Of a stretch of 8,707 bases of DNA, positions 1 to 6,663 are shown piece after piece (position 1 is the first letter of the stretch; every line of letters starts with the position of its first letter). Position numbers and translations under genes: made by a program. The notes beneath the pieces are model-generated. The model made no database searches. It was not told where the DNA came from and saw nothing but the letters and a program-made list of their open reading frames with translations. The stretch lies in NCBI GenBank assembly GCA_017429885.1, contig JAFROA010000192.1, positions 1-8,707 of the forward strand, written 5' to 3'. This DNA comes from Bacteroidales bacterium. Lineage in GTDB: Bacteria; Bacteroidota; Bacteroidia; Bacteroidales; UBA932.

Positions 1-237
1 CCTGTCAACCCGGAAGAGGCGATCAAACCGTATCTGGAGACAGCCATCAAGGTCAGGGAACTGGGGCTTGGACTCAATGCCGGGCACGACCTCAACCTGG
101 AAAACCTCGGTTATTTCATCAAGACCATCCCTTGGACAGACGAGGTCTCTATAGGCCATGCGGTCATCTGCGACGCGCTTTACATGGGGCTGGAGAGAAC
201 AATCAAGGCCTATCTTGCGGAGATTAAGAAAATTTAA
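1..237 (+). CDS. pdxJ: Pyridoxine 5'-phosphate synthase, C-terminal part (cut by window start)
   Basis: PdxJ makes pyridoxine 5'-phosphate from 1-deoxyxylulose 5-phosphate and 3-amino-1-hydroxyacetone 1-phosphate, the last ring-closing step of the DXP-dependent vitamin B6 route in the cytoplasm. Frame 1 is open from the first base and gives 78 residues ending in TAA. The stretch [14 protein letters not shown] (around residues 24-37 of the fragment) is the family's glycine loop with its conserved catalytic histidine. [18 protein letters not shown] (around 49-66) is the phosphate-binding segment and last helix of the TIM barrel. Family members are about 235-240 residues long, so roughly the last third is present. 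The end looks intact. The downstream ompH-family gene probably has its own promoter overlapping this gene's 3' end. The identification rests on two adjacent family-specific motifs and is secure. Confidence 0.95.
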   Translation, partial: PVNPEEAIKPYLETAIKVRELGLGLNAGHDLNLENLGYFIKTIPWTDEVSIGHAVICDALYMGLERTIKAYLAEIKKI

Positions 238-246
238 CTAAATTTG
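215..246 (+). promoter_or_regulatory. Probable Bacteroidota-type promoter for the ompH-glycosyltransferase-LysM unit
   Basis: TAAATTTG at 239-246 is an exact match to the Bacteroidota -7 consensus TAnnTTTG. A TTG at 215-217, inside the last codons of pdxJ, sits 21 bases upstream, within the usual 19-21 spacing for the -33 element. Transcription would begin near 252-254, leaving a short A/T-rich leader of about 23 bases before the ATG at 277. No Shine-Dalgarno sequence is visible in that leader, as is common in this phylum. The motif is short and the region is A/T-rich, so chance is possible. Confidence 0.5.
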
Positions 247-276
247 TAGTCTGGAATATTTTAAAGACAAAATAAG

Positions 277-918
277 ATGAAACAAACACCACTGATCCTA
301 AGCATCATAGCCCTCGTGGCTGTTGCTGCTCTCGGTATTATCCAGCTGACCGCTGACGGTAGCGGAAAGAAGAAAGCCTCGACAGGTGAGGCTGTAGAAA
401 CCACCGCCAAGGAAGGCGCCATCGTCTGGTATGACCTCGACAGGGTCATCAACGAATACGACATGGCAAACGACCTTCGTTCCGTCGTGGAGACCAAGAT
501 GCAGAGCATCCAGGAGGAGATCAACCGCAGGGGCAACAAGCTCCAGAGCGACGCCAACAAGTTCCAGTCTGACCTCAACAAGGGTCTCCTTGTCCGTTCG
601 GTCGCCGAGCAGAGGAGTCAGAAGCTCCAGGAGCAGCAGAACAGCTTCAACACCTACGCCGCCCAGAAGGAGCAGGAAATGGCTGAGGAGCAGCAGGTCA
701 TGATGAACCAGATCGCTGACGCCATCAAGACTTTCATTGACAAGTTCAATGAGGAGCATAAATACGCCATGATCATCTCCACCCAGGGAAGTGTCCTTCC
801 CACCCCGGTGGCTTGCGGTGATCCTGACCTCGATATCACCGACGCCCTTCTCGAAGGATTGAACAGCGAGTACGTCAAGAACAAGGGCAAGGGAGAAGAA
901 ACAACCAAGTCCGAATAA
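277..918 (+). CDS. OmpH/Skp-family periplasmic protein, membrane-anchored
   Basis: The 213-residue protein has the layout of the OmpH/Skp family, whose best-known member is a trimeric periplasmic chaperone for unfolded outer-membrane proteins. Residues 5-24 form a hydrophobic segment without an obvious signal-peptidase site or lipobox cysteine, so it is probably an uncleaved N-terminal anchor. A lysine/threonine-rich linker follows, to about residue 47. The short strand IVWYDLDRVINEYD (49-62) is the usual domain entry. A long Gln/Glu/Lys-rich helical region, about 67-160, would form the tentacle-like coiled coil. The strand YAMIISTQGSVLP (163-175) and the closing segment PDLDITDALLEGLN (183-196) complete the family pattern. 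The ATG follows the predicted promoter. The stop is one base before the next gene. Client-protein chaperoning is inferred from the family; Bacteroidota usually carry several paralogues, so I give no symbol. Confidence 0.85.
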   Translation: MKQTPLILSIIALVAVAALGIIQLTADGSGKKKASTGEAVETTAKEGAIVWYDLDRVINEYDMANDLRSVVETKMQSIQEEINRRGNKLQSDANKFQSDLNKGLLVRSVAEQRSQKLQEQQNSFNTYAAQKEQEMAEEQQVMMNQIADAIKTFIDKFNEEHKYAMIISTQGSVLPTPVACGDPDLDITDALLEGLNSEYVKNKGKGEETTKSE

Positions 919-919
919 C

Positions 920-2053
920 TTGAGGATCGCGCTTCTATCGTGCTTCTACCCTTTCAGGGGAGGGATTTCCCAGTTCAACGCGAGCCTGTACTTGGAGCTG
1001 GGGAAGGAACACACGGTCAAAGCGTTCAATTTCAAGAGGCAATACCCTGATTTCCTCTTCCCAGGAAAGACGCAATACGTCACAAAGGATGATGATGCCG
1101 TACCCATCGAGAGCGAGGCTCTATTGGATACGGCTAATCCTTTCTCTTACGTCAAGACATACAAAGCGATCCGTGACTGGAATCCGGACATGGTCATCAT
1201 CAGTTATTGGATGTCATGGTTCGCGCCTTCATTGGGATGGATCGCCAGAAGGCTCAAGAAGCGTTGCAAGGTCATATCCATCCTTCACAATGTGATTCCC
1301 CACGAGCCACGGTTTTTCGACTCACCGCTGACCAAGTACTTCCTTTCAGGTTGTTCCGGAAACGTCACACTCTGTCAGGAGGTCGCTGACGATCTCACCG
1401 CCTTGTCTCCTAAGGCCCTCAAAACCATTTTGTTCCACCCCGTCTATGCTCATTTCGGGGAAAGGGTGCCTAGGAAGGAAGCGGAGGGAAGACTCGGTTT
1501 GGAGCCCGGGAAGAAGAATCTGCTGTTTTTCGGTCTAATCCGGGAATACAAAGGGCTGGACATCCTTCTCGAGGCATTCGGGGAATTGGACGATTCCTAC
1601 ACTTTAATAGTCGCTGGAGAGCCCTACGGATCTTTCGTCAAATACGAGGAGATCATCAACGCTTCCCCCGCCAAGGACCGGATCAAGCTTTTCACCAACT
1701 ACATCAAAGACTCCGAGGTCAAGTATTATTTTTCCGCCGCTGATCTCGCTGTCCTACCTTACAGGTCCGCAACCCAAAGCGGCATCAGCGCCATCTCCTG
1801 GCACTTTGAGGTGCCTATGGTGGTCACAGATGTCGGAGGTCTGAGGCAATCCATCGGAGACAGCGGCACAGGTTTGGTAGCAGACAGACCTGAGCCCAAG
1901 CTCATCGCGGAGGAGATACGGCGATTTTTCGCCGATGAGAATCTCCGTGTATTATGCGTTAATTCCATCAAGGCTGAGAAAGAAAGGTTGTCTTGGAAGA
2001 CTTTCGCCAAGAGGCTGATCGATTTCACCGATAACCTATACAAGCACCAATGA
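920..2053 (+). CDS. GT4-type (GT-B fold) glycosyltransferase, TTG start
   Basis: The 377-residue protein has the two Rossmann domains of a GT-B glycosyltransferase. The N-terminal domain begins MRIALLSCFYPFRGGISQFN with the glycine-rich acceptor-side loop. The C-terminal donor-side domain shows LLFFGLIREYKGLDILLEAF (201-220), LIVAGEPYGS (229-238), and the segment from P280 to about A321 with QSGIS (286-290) and TDVGGL (303-308). The canonical GT4 EX7E motif is not evident. No signal peptide or membrane helix is seen, so it probably works at the cytoplasmic face of the inner membrane on a nucleotide-sugar donor. Substrates cannot be read from sequence. The start is TTG at 920, one base after the ompH-family stop. 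The opening MRIALLS is the normal family start and no in-frame ATG occurs before about residue 91. The stop overlaps the next gene's ATG, which suggests coupled translation. Confidence 0.85.
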   Translation: MRIALLSCFYPFRGGISQFNASLYLELGKEHTVKAFNFKRQYPDFLFPGKTQYVTKDDDAVPIESEALLDTANPFSYVKTYKAIRDWNPDMVIISYWMSWFAPSLGWIARRLKKRCKVISILHNVIPHEPRFFDSPLTKYFLSGCSGNVTLCQEVADDLTALSPKALKTILFHPVYAHFGERVPRKEAEGRLGLEPGKKNLLFFGLIREYKGLDILLEAFGELDDSYTLIVAGEPYGSFVKYEEIINASPAKDRIKLFTNYIKDSEVKYYFSAADLAVLPYRSATQSGISAISWHFEVPMVVTDVGGLRQSIGDSGTGLVADRPEPKLIAEEIRRFFADENLRVLCVNSIKAEKERLSWKTFAKRLIDFTDNLYKHQ

Positions 2054-3756
2054 ACATGAAGCATATATTCCCCCTCGCGGTAGCCTTTATGCTGGCGGCG
2101 TTTTCCCCTTCGTGGATATCAGCGCAAGAATACGTGGCGCCCAAGGTGACCATATCCAAGGAGAAAGTCCGCTCCGGTGGCAAGGTGTTTTACTCCCATG
2201 TCGTTCAGGAGCGCCAGACCATCTATTCCATCAGCAAGGCCTATGGAGTCACGATGGAAGAGATTTATGAGGCCAATCCTGCCTTGAAACTTGAGACAGA
2301 GGGCCTTAAAAAAGACCAGATTCTCTTGATCCCATACAAGCGGGATATTCAAGAGACGGTGGAACCCGAGGTCAAAACCGATCCTGTGACCACAGTCCAG
2401 GTGACACCCCAAGAACCCGCTCAGGAGGCGAACGAAGAGTACTTCATTCATAGAGTCAAGTGGTATGAGGACTTGGATGCGATTGCCAAGAAGTACAAGG
2501 TGTCCAAGGAATCCATAAAGAACATAAACAGGATGACCTCCGACAAGGTCAAGCGCAGACAAGAGCTCAAGATTCCCCGCGATCCCGCAGTTTGGGAAGG
2601 CAGGACGGTCACGGAGGAGCCAACCAATAACGAGCCGGAAGTGGTTAGTCCAGAGATGGAGACTGACACCACAGATATCGCTGGCAAGGAGGGGAAGGAC
2701 AGCATCCTCGACGACCTCTTTGTCAGGGAAGGCCACCATGACGTCAACATCACGATGCTTCTTCCTTTCTCCGCCACCAAGTCCGGAGACAGGACCTCTT
2801 TCATGGACTTCTATTGCGGAGCGCTGATGGCCTCGAGGGTTCTGGGAAGCGATGGCGTCAATCTCGACATCCACGCCTTCGATGTTGGAGGAGGAAACAT
2901 GCCTGTGACCCAGCAGAGGCTGGCCTCAAGCGATTTCGCTATAGGGCCCGTGTCCAAATCAGATATAATGAGGGCTGCCGGGATCAATGATGGCGCCACA
3001 TGGATTGTATCACCGCTTGACATGCAGGTTGAGACGCTGACCGACTCCCTTGACAGGATAATCCAGGCTCCCACACCGACCCGCATACAGGTGAAGGACA
3101 TGGTGGATTGGATAAAGTCGGACATGAGGCATGGAGACAGGGTGATTGTAGTGACTCCGGCCTCACCAGAGTCTGATTATCTCAATATGGTTCAGGACGA
3201 GATGGCCGAGACCGGATTGCCTCATATCACAACCACACTGGGCTCTATGCGCTCCCAGATGGTCTCAGGAGGCGTTAACAGGATTGTGCTTGCTTGTGAA
3301 TATACCGAGAGAAGCACCGTCTTCCTGATCGAGGCTTTGAGAAACCTCTACATGCTCTCCGGCAAAAACAGCGAGGTCGTGCTCTACAGCACCTCAAAGA
3401 TAAGGACTTATGACCAGATTGAGGTTGAGCAGCTCCACAAGGTCAATCTCCACACCAGCGTCACCTACTCCGTGGATTACGACTCCAAGGAGGTCAAAGA
3501 CTTCCTACTCCAGTACAGGGCGCTTTACAATGCGGAGCCAAGCCGCTCAGCTTACTCTGGATATGATCTCATGAAGTACTTCGTCACACTCGCCCACAAG
3601 TATGGGAAGAGATGGCCGAGGGCTCTTGATAGGGTTGATTATAAAGGACTTCAATCGGACTTCAAATTAGTCAAGACCGCCTCTGGCAGTTACGTCAACA
3701 ACGCTGTCAGAAGGGTTGTCTACAATCCCGATTATTCAGTCAGCCTAGTCAGATAA
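2050..3756 (+). CDS. Secreted protein with two LysM domains and a type I periplasmic-binding-protein fold
   Basis: The 568-residue protein starts with a signal peptide (residues 1-25) and a likely signal peptidase I site after ISA, before Q26. LysM domain 1 spans about 47-95 (from YSHVVQERQTIYSIS to LLIP) and LysM domain 2 about 131-176 (from YFIHRVKWYEDLDAIA to ELKIP). LysM domains bind the N-acetylglucosamine-containing glycan of peptidoglycan. An acidic, low-complexity linker runs from about 177 to 228. The rest, about 232-568, resembles a type I solute-binding fold: it opens with VNITMLLPFS, has a conserved-looking DFAIGPVS, and closes with AYSGYDLMKYFVTLA. No transporter genes are adjacent. 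A comparable fold occurs in the C-terminal domain of LpoA, an activator of a peptidoglycan synthase, so a wall-anchored regulator or sensor is possible but only inferred. ATG at 2050 overlaps the upstream stop in an ATGA; M3 at 2056 is an alternative start. Confidence 0.85.
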   Translation: MNMKHIFPLAVAFMLAAFSPSWISAQEYVAPKVTISKEKVRSGGKVFYSHVVQERQTIYSISKAYGVTMEEIYEANPALKLETEGLKKDQILLIPYKRDIQETVEPEVKTDPVTTVQVTPQEPAQEANEEYFIHRVKWYEDLDAIAKKYKVSKESIKNINRMTSDKVKRRQELKIPRDPAVWEGRTVTEEPTNNEPEVVSPEMETDTTDIAGKEGKDSILDDLFVREGHHDVNITMLLPFSATKSGDRTSFMDFYCGALMASRVLGSDGVNLDIHAFDVGGGNMPVTQQRLASSDFAIGPVSKSDIMRAAGINDGATWIVSPLDMQVETLTDSLDRIIQAPTPTRIQVKDMVDWIKSDMRHGDRVIVVTPASPESDYLNMVQDEMAETGLPHITTTLGSMRSQMVSGGVNRIVLACEYTERSTVFLIEALRNLYMLSGKNSEVVLYSTSKIRTYDQIEVEQLHKVNLHTSVTYSVDYDSKEVKDFLLQYRALYNAEPSRSAYSGYDLMKYFVTLAHKYGKRWPRALDRVDYKGLQSDFKLVKTASGSYVNNAVRRVVYNPDYSVSLVR

Positions 3757-5385
3757 AAGAGATTTCGCGTTTTCCACGGCCGCTGAGGTCACGTGGCTCC
3801 CGGATAGCATCCTCGCTATTTCCATAACTCTATCCTCTCCTTCAATAGGATGGATAGAAGTCACCGCCTCGTTACCGGAGAACGACTTCTCCACAAGATA
3901 ATGGGCGTCACCCTTGGCGGCTACTTGAGGAAGATGGGTGATGGCGAAAACCTGCATGTCGCGGCCCATGGAACAAATCATCTGTCCCATCTTGTCAGCG
4001 ACACTACCCGAAACTCCCGAGTCTATCTCGTCAAAGATAAGAGTAGGCATGCTGACAAAGCGAGCCATCAGCGCCTTGAGGCTAAGCATAAGCCTGGACA
4101 ACTCGCCTCCGGAAGCGCACTTAGCCACATCCACAGGATTGCTCCCCGAGGCAGAGAACAAGAAACGGACGCTGTCAGAACCAGAGGGACCGGGGACAGA
4201 CTCCTCCAATTCAACTTCAAAGACAGACCGCTCAAGTTCCAAAGACCGAAGAGATTCCATGATAGAATCCGCCAGACGCTTCTTAGAGGCATCCCTGGCA
4301 GCATGCAGGTTGGAGCGAATCTCACGATAAACCTTCTTTTCAGAGTCTATTTCTTTGGATATGGACTCTAGGCGCTCCTTTAAACCATCCGAATCAGCCA
4401 AAGATCCTGATAAACTATCCCTCTTGGTTATCAACTCGGATAATGAAGAGGCGGAATACCGCTTCATGAGGTCATACAAAAACGACATCCGCTCTTCCAC
4501 AGCAGCGAGCCTCGACTCGGAAATCTCTGTATGTGAATTGATTGAGGAAACCTCGTCAAGAATATCATTAAGCTCAACCCTCGCTGACTCGAGTCTCTCC
4601 CCCAGCGCTTGCGCCTCCGGCAGGAACCCACCAGCCTTTTCCAGAAGCTTTCTGGCCTCTTTCAGCGATGCTGTGTCTATAAGGTTCTCGGCACCAGTCA
4701 GCGATTCCTTGATGGACTCAGCGTTAGCGAGCATGGACTGTTCCTCTTCCAATGACTCCAATTCTCCTTCCACGAGACCGGCAGCTTCAAGGCGTTTCAG
4801 GCGTGACTGAATATAGTCACGTTCCTCATCAAGGTGGGAAAGCCTCGCGGAGACATCCTCATATTCCCGCTCGAGAGACTTGAGACGATGGTAACTCAAC
4901 GCGCACTCGCCCAATAAGGCTTCATTCCCCGCGAGATGATCCAGCATCGACAGCTGATAGGACCTGTCTGTCAGCAAAAGGGTCTGATGCTGCGAATGAA
5001 TATCCACAAGCCTTGAGCAAATCCCTTGGAGAATCTGAAGATTGACTGGAGAGTCGTTGATAAAAGAACGGGAGCGGCCCGACGCCGACACTACCCTTCG
5101 AGCCACAACCTCACTGGAACTACCGTCCAGATCATTGTCTCTCAGTATGTTCCATGTCACCTCGTCGCCTTCCGGGATCTCAAAGACAGCTTCCACAACG
5201 CAGTTGTCCCCGCGGGATCCAATCACTGATGAGTCAGCCTTGGAACCGAGTAGCATGGATAACGCACCGAGAAGAATCGACTTTCCGGCACCGGTCTGTC
5301 CGGTAATAATGATGAGACCCTCCGGAAAAGAAACATCCAGAGAGTCTATCAGAACATAATTCCTAATCTGAAGGGACTTGAGCAT
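3745..5385 (-). CDS. recN: DNA repair protein RecN (SMC-like ATPase)
   Basis: RecN is a cytoplasmic SMC-like ATPase that acts early in recombinational repair of double-strand breaks, holding DNA ends together with RecA. The 546-residue protein has the complete layout. Walker A GQTGAGKS is at 29-36 and a Q-loop-like HSQHQ at 130-134. A central helical coiled-coil region, rich in Glu, Ser and Leu, spans about 160-380. The ABC signature ASGGELSRLML is at 424-434, Walker B TLIFDEIDSGVSG at 448-460 with D452/E453, and the switch-histidine segment AITHLPQVAA at 481-490. The length is close to the usual 550-570. The ATG at 5385 is 15 bases downstream of the rpoZ stop, so it is probably cotranscribed. 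Its last 12 bases overlap the 3' end of the convergent LysM gene. No LexA-type operator is recognisable at its start. Confidence 0.96.
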   Translation of the reverse strand: MLKSLQIRNYVLIDSLDVSFPEGLIIITGQTGAGKSILLGALSMLLGSKADSSVIGSRGDNCVVEAVFEIPEGDEVTWNILRDNDLDGSSSEVVARRVVSASGRSRSFINDSPVNLQILQGICSRLVDIHSQHQTLLLTDRSYQLSMLDHLAGNEALLGECALSYHRLKSLEREYEDVSARLSHLDEERDYIQSRLKRLEAAGLVEGELESLEEEQSMLANAESIKESLTGAENLIDTASLKEARKLLEKAGGFLPEAQALGERLESARVELNDILDEVSSINSHTEISESRLAAVEERMSFLYDLMKRYSASSLSELITKRDSLSGSLADSDGLKERLESISKEIDSEKKVYREIRSNLHAARDASKKRLADSIMESLRSLELERSVFEVELEESVPGPSGSDSVRFLFSASGSNPVDVAKCASGGELSRLMLSLKALMARFVSMPTLIFDEIDSGVSGSVADKMGQMICSMGRDMQVFAITHLPQVAAKGDAHYLVEKSFSGNEAVTSIHPIEGEDRVMEIARMLSGSHVTSAAVENAKSLLSD

Positions 5386-5400
5386 GGGCTGGAACCGATG

Positions 5401-5730
5401 CTACTTCTCGCCCTCCTCCTTGCCGGCCATCCTATAGTAAAGATCCCCGTCCTCAAACTCGGTGATGGCGATAAGATCCGGCTTAGGGAGCTTCTCATAA
5501 TACTTTGAGATCTCAATCTGCTCCCTGTTCTCAAACACCTCGTCCATAGTGTCCCTGTCCGTGCGGAAATCCTCAAGCTTCTTCGCAAGCTCTTTCTTTT
5601 CCGCCAGAGAAATCTGATTGGCTCTCTTGGAAAGGATGACGACTGTCTCATAGATGTTGCCGGTAGGTTCGGCAAGATACTTCACGTCACGCGTGATAGT
5701 GTTGGTAGGCGTTGTTTTCTTTATATCCAT
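5401..5730 (-). CDS. rpoZ: DNA-directed RNA polymerase omega subunit (Rpb6/omega family, Bacteroidota type)
   Basis: Omega is the small subunit that clamps the beta' C-terminus and helps core RNA polymerase assemble. This 109-residue protein matches the Bacteroidota form: TNTITRDVKYLAEPTGNIYE (9-28), then VVILSKRANQIS (30-41), the helix that follows, and the tail VFENREQIEISKYYEKLPKP (65-84). The TRD and KRANQIS elements correspond to the conserved omega core that contacts beta'. The C-terminal extension beyond the core, ending in a Glu/Lys-rich tail, is usual in this phylum and makes it longer than the E. coli protein (91 residues). The ATG at 5730 lies 29 bases from the bamD stop in A/T-rich DNA. 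An AGGAAG sits about 14 bases before the ATG, too far to be a convincing ribosome-binding site. It lies between bamD and recN in the same direction. Confidence 0.88.
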   Translation of the reverse strand: MDIKKTTPTNTITRDVKYLAEPTGNIYETVVILSKRANQISLAEKKELAKKLEDFRTDRDTMDEVFENREQIEISKYYEKLPKPDLIAITEFEDGDLYYRMAGKEEGEK

Positions 5731-5759
5731 TGTATTGATATTATCTTCCTATTAATTTA

Positions 5760-6659
5760 CTACTCTCCAGACTCGGATTGTTTCAATAATTTCTTTCTCT
5801 CTTTCTCAAAGTCCTTCTCTTTGGCCTCCAAGTCCTCCTCGGAACCGGTATATCTTCCCAAAGCCTTTTGCGCGCGCTTGTACAAGACATCAAGTTCCTT
5901 ACGATAAGATGAATCCGGAAGCTCACCTATGAAATTGTAATAATCGTCCACGAAGGTGAGATAGCGCTCCTTCTGCTTCGCCTCAACACTGAGCTGGGCG
6001 AACTTGTAGGAAGACTTCGCTATATAGTACAATATATCCTCCCGGTAGATATTGTCGGCATCATCTTTAAGGACATTACGGAAAGCCACCCTGGACGCTC
6101 TGTAATCCTCCATCTTGTAGTAGAGCTTAGCGCTTTCGTAAGCCTTCTGATCCAACCTGTCATTCAATTCCTTGAGCATCCTCTTGCAGGTGGCCGCATG
6201 AGTACTGTTCGGACTCTCGGCAAGATATTGAGAGATGACAGCGATGGCGTTATATGTGGGTTTCTGGTCCAGCTCAGAACGGTAGGTTGACCTGTAAAGG
6301 CAATCTATACGGAGGAAGTATGCCTCGTCAGCGAAAGGGCTTCTCGGAAAGTTCATGAGGAACTTGGCGAAATTAGTCTCAGCGGTGTAGTAGTCCTTGA
6401 AACGGTAATTGCTCATCCCCCAATAGAACTGAACAGTGTCATCCTTGGATGTGCCATTGGTCTGGATGGCCAGGCTCTCGAACAATCTGGCCGCTTTGTT
6501 GTACTTGCCATGGTTGAACAAGTCGAAAGCCGCGGAATACTTCTGATCAACATCGCTGCTGTTCAACAAAGCGTCGTACTCAGACTTGCATGAACGGGAA
6601 AGCGCTAGAACCGCTCCCATCACGACGACGAACCTTATGATAGTCTTCAAATAACGCAT
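5760..6659 (-). CDS. bamD: Outer membrane protein assembly factor BamD-like lipoprotein
   Basis: BamD is a periplasm-facing lipoprotein of the BAM complex that works with BamA to insert beta-barrel proteins into the outer membrane. The 299-residue protein starts with a basic residue pair and a hydrophobic stretch (about 7-20), then a cysteine at 24. Tetratricopeptide-like helical repeats follow, for example KYSAAFDLFNHGKYNKAARL (40-59), VQFYWGMSNYRFKDYYTAET (76-95) and AKLYYKMEDYRASRVAFRNV. The phrase FPRSPFADEAYFLRIDCLYR is typical of the family. The sequence before the cysteine, LSRSC, is a poor lipobox because the -3 position is Ser rather than Leu. The tail is charged (Glu/Lys-rich from about 275). 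The ATG is only 4 bases after the trxB stop, which implies cotranscription. BamD precedes rpoZ here, a linkage I recall from other Bacteroidota. Some doubt remains between BamD and another TPR lipoprotein. Confidence 0.85.
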   Translation of the reverse strand: MRYLKTIIRFVVVMGAVLALSRSCKSEYDALLNSSDVDQKYSAAFDLFNHGKYNKAARLFESLAIQTNGTSKDDTVQFYWGMSNYRFKDYYTAETNFAKFLMNFPRSPFADEAYFLRIDCLYRSTYRSELDQKPTYNAIAVISQYLAESPNSTHAATCKRMLKELNDRLDQKAYESAKLYYKMEDYRASRVAFRNVLKDDADNIYREDILYYIAKSSYKFAQLSVEAKQKERYLTFVDDYYNFIGELPDSSYRKELDVLYKRAQKALGRYTGSEEDLEAKEKDFEKERKKLLKQSESGE

Positions 6660-6663
6660 AATC

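Noticed and set aside
2119..2874. Minus-strand open frame of 251 codons antisense to the LysM gene
   Set aside because: The LysM frame carries a signal peptide and two LysM domains across the same region. The antisense product is Leu/Gly/His-rich without domain structure.
3770..3800. CCACG...CGTGG inverted repeat near the convergent gene ends, considered as a terminator
   Set aside because: The stem is only about 5 base pairs with a long loop, has no T-run, and lies within recN coding sequence.
3850..4371. Plus-strand open frame of 173 codons antisense to recN
   Set aside because: It is opposite the RecN signature and Walker B regions, which fix the coding strand. No homology is recognisable in the antisense frame.
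5731..5759. Promoter or ribosome-binding site between bamD and rpoZ
   Set aside because: The gap is A/T-rich but has no TAnnTTTG box, and its AGGAAG is too far from the ATG to be a standard ribosome-binding site.
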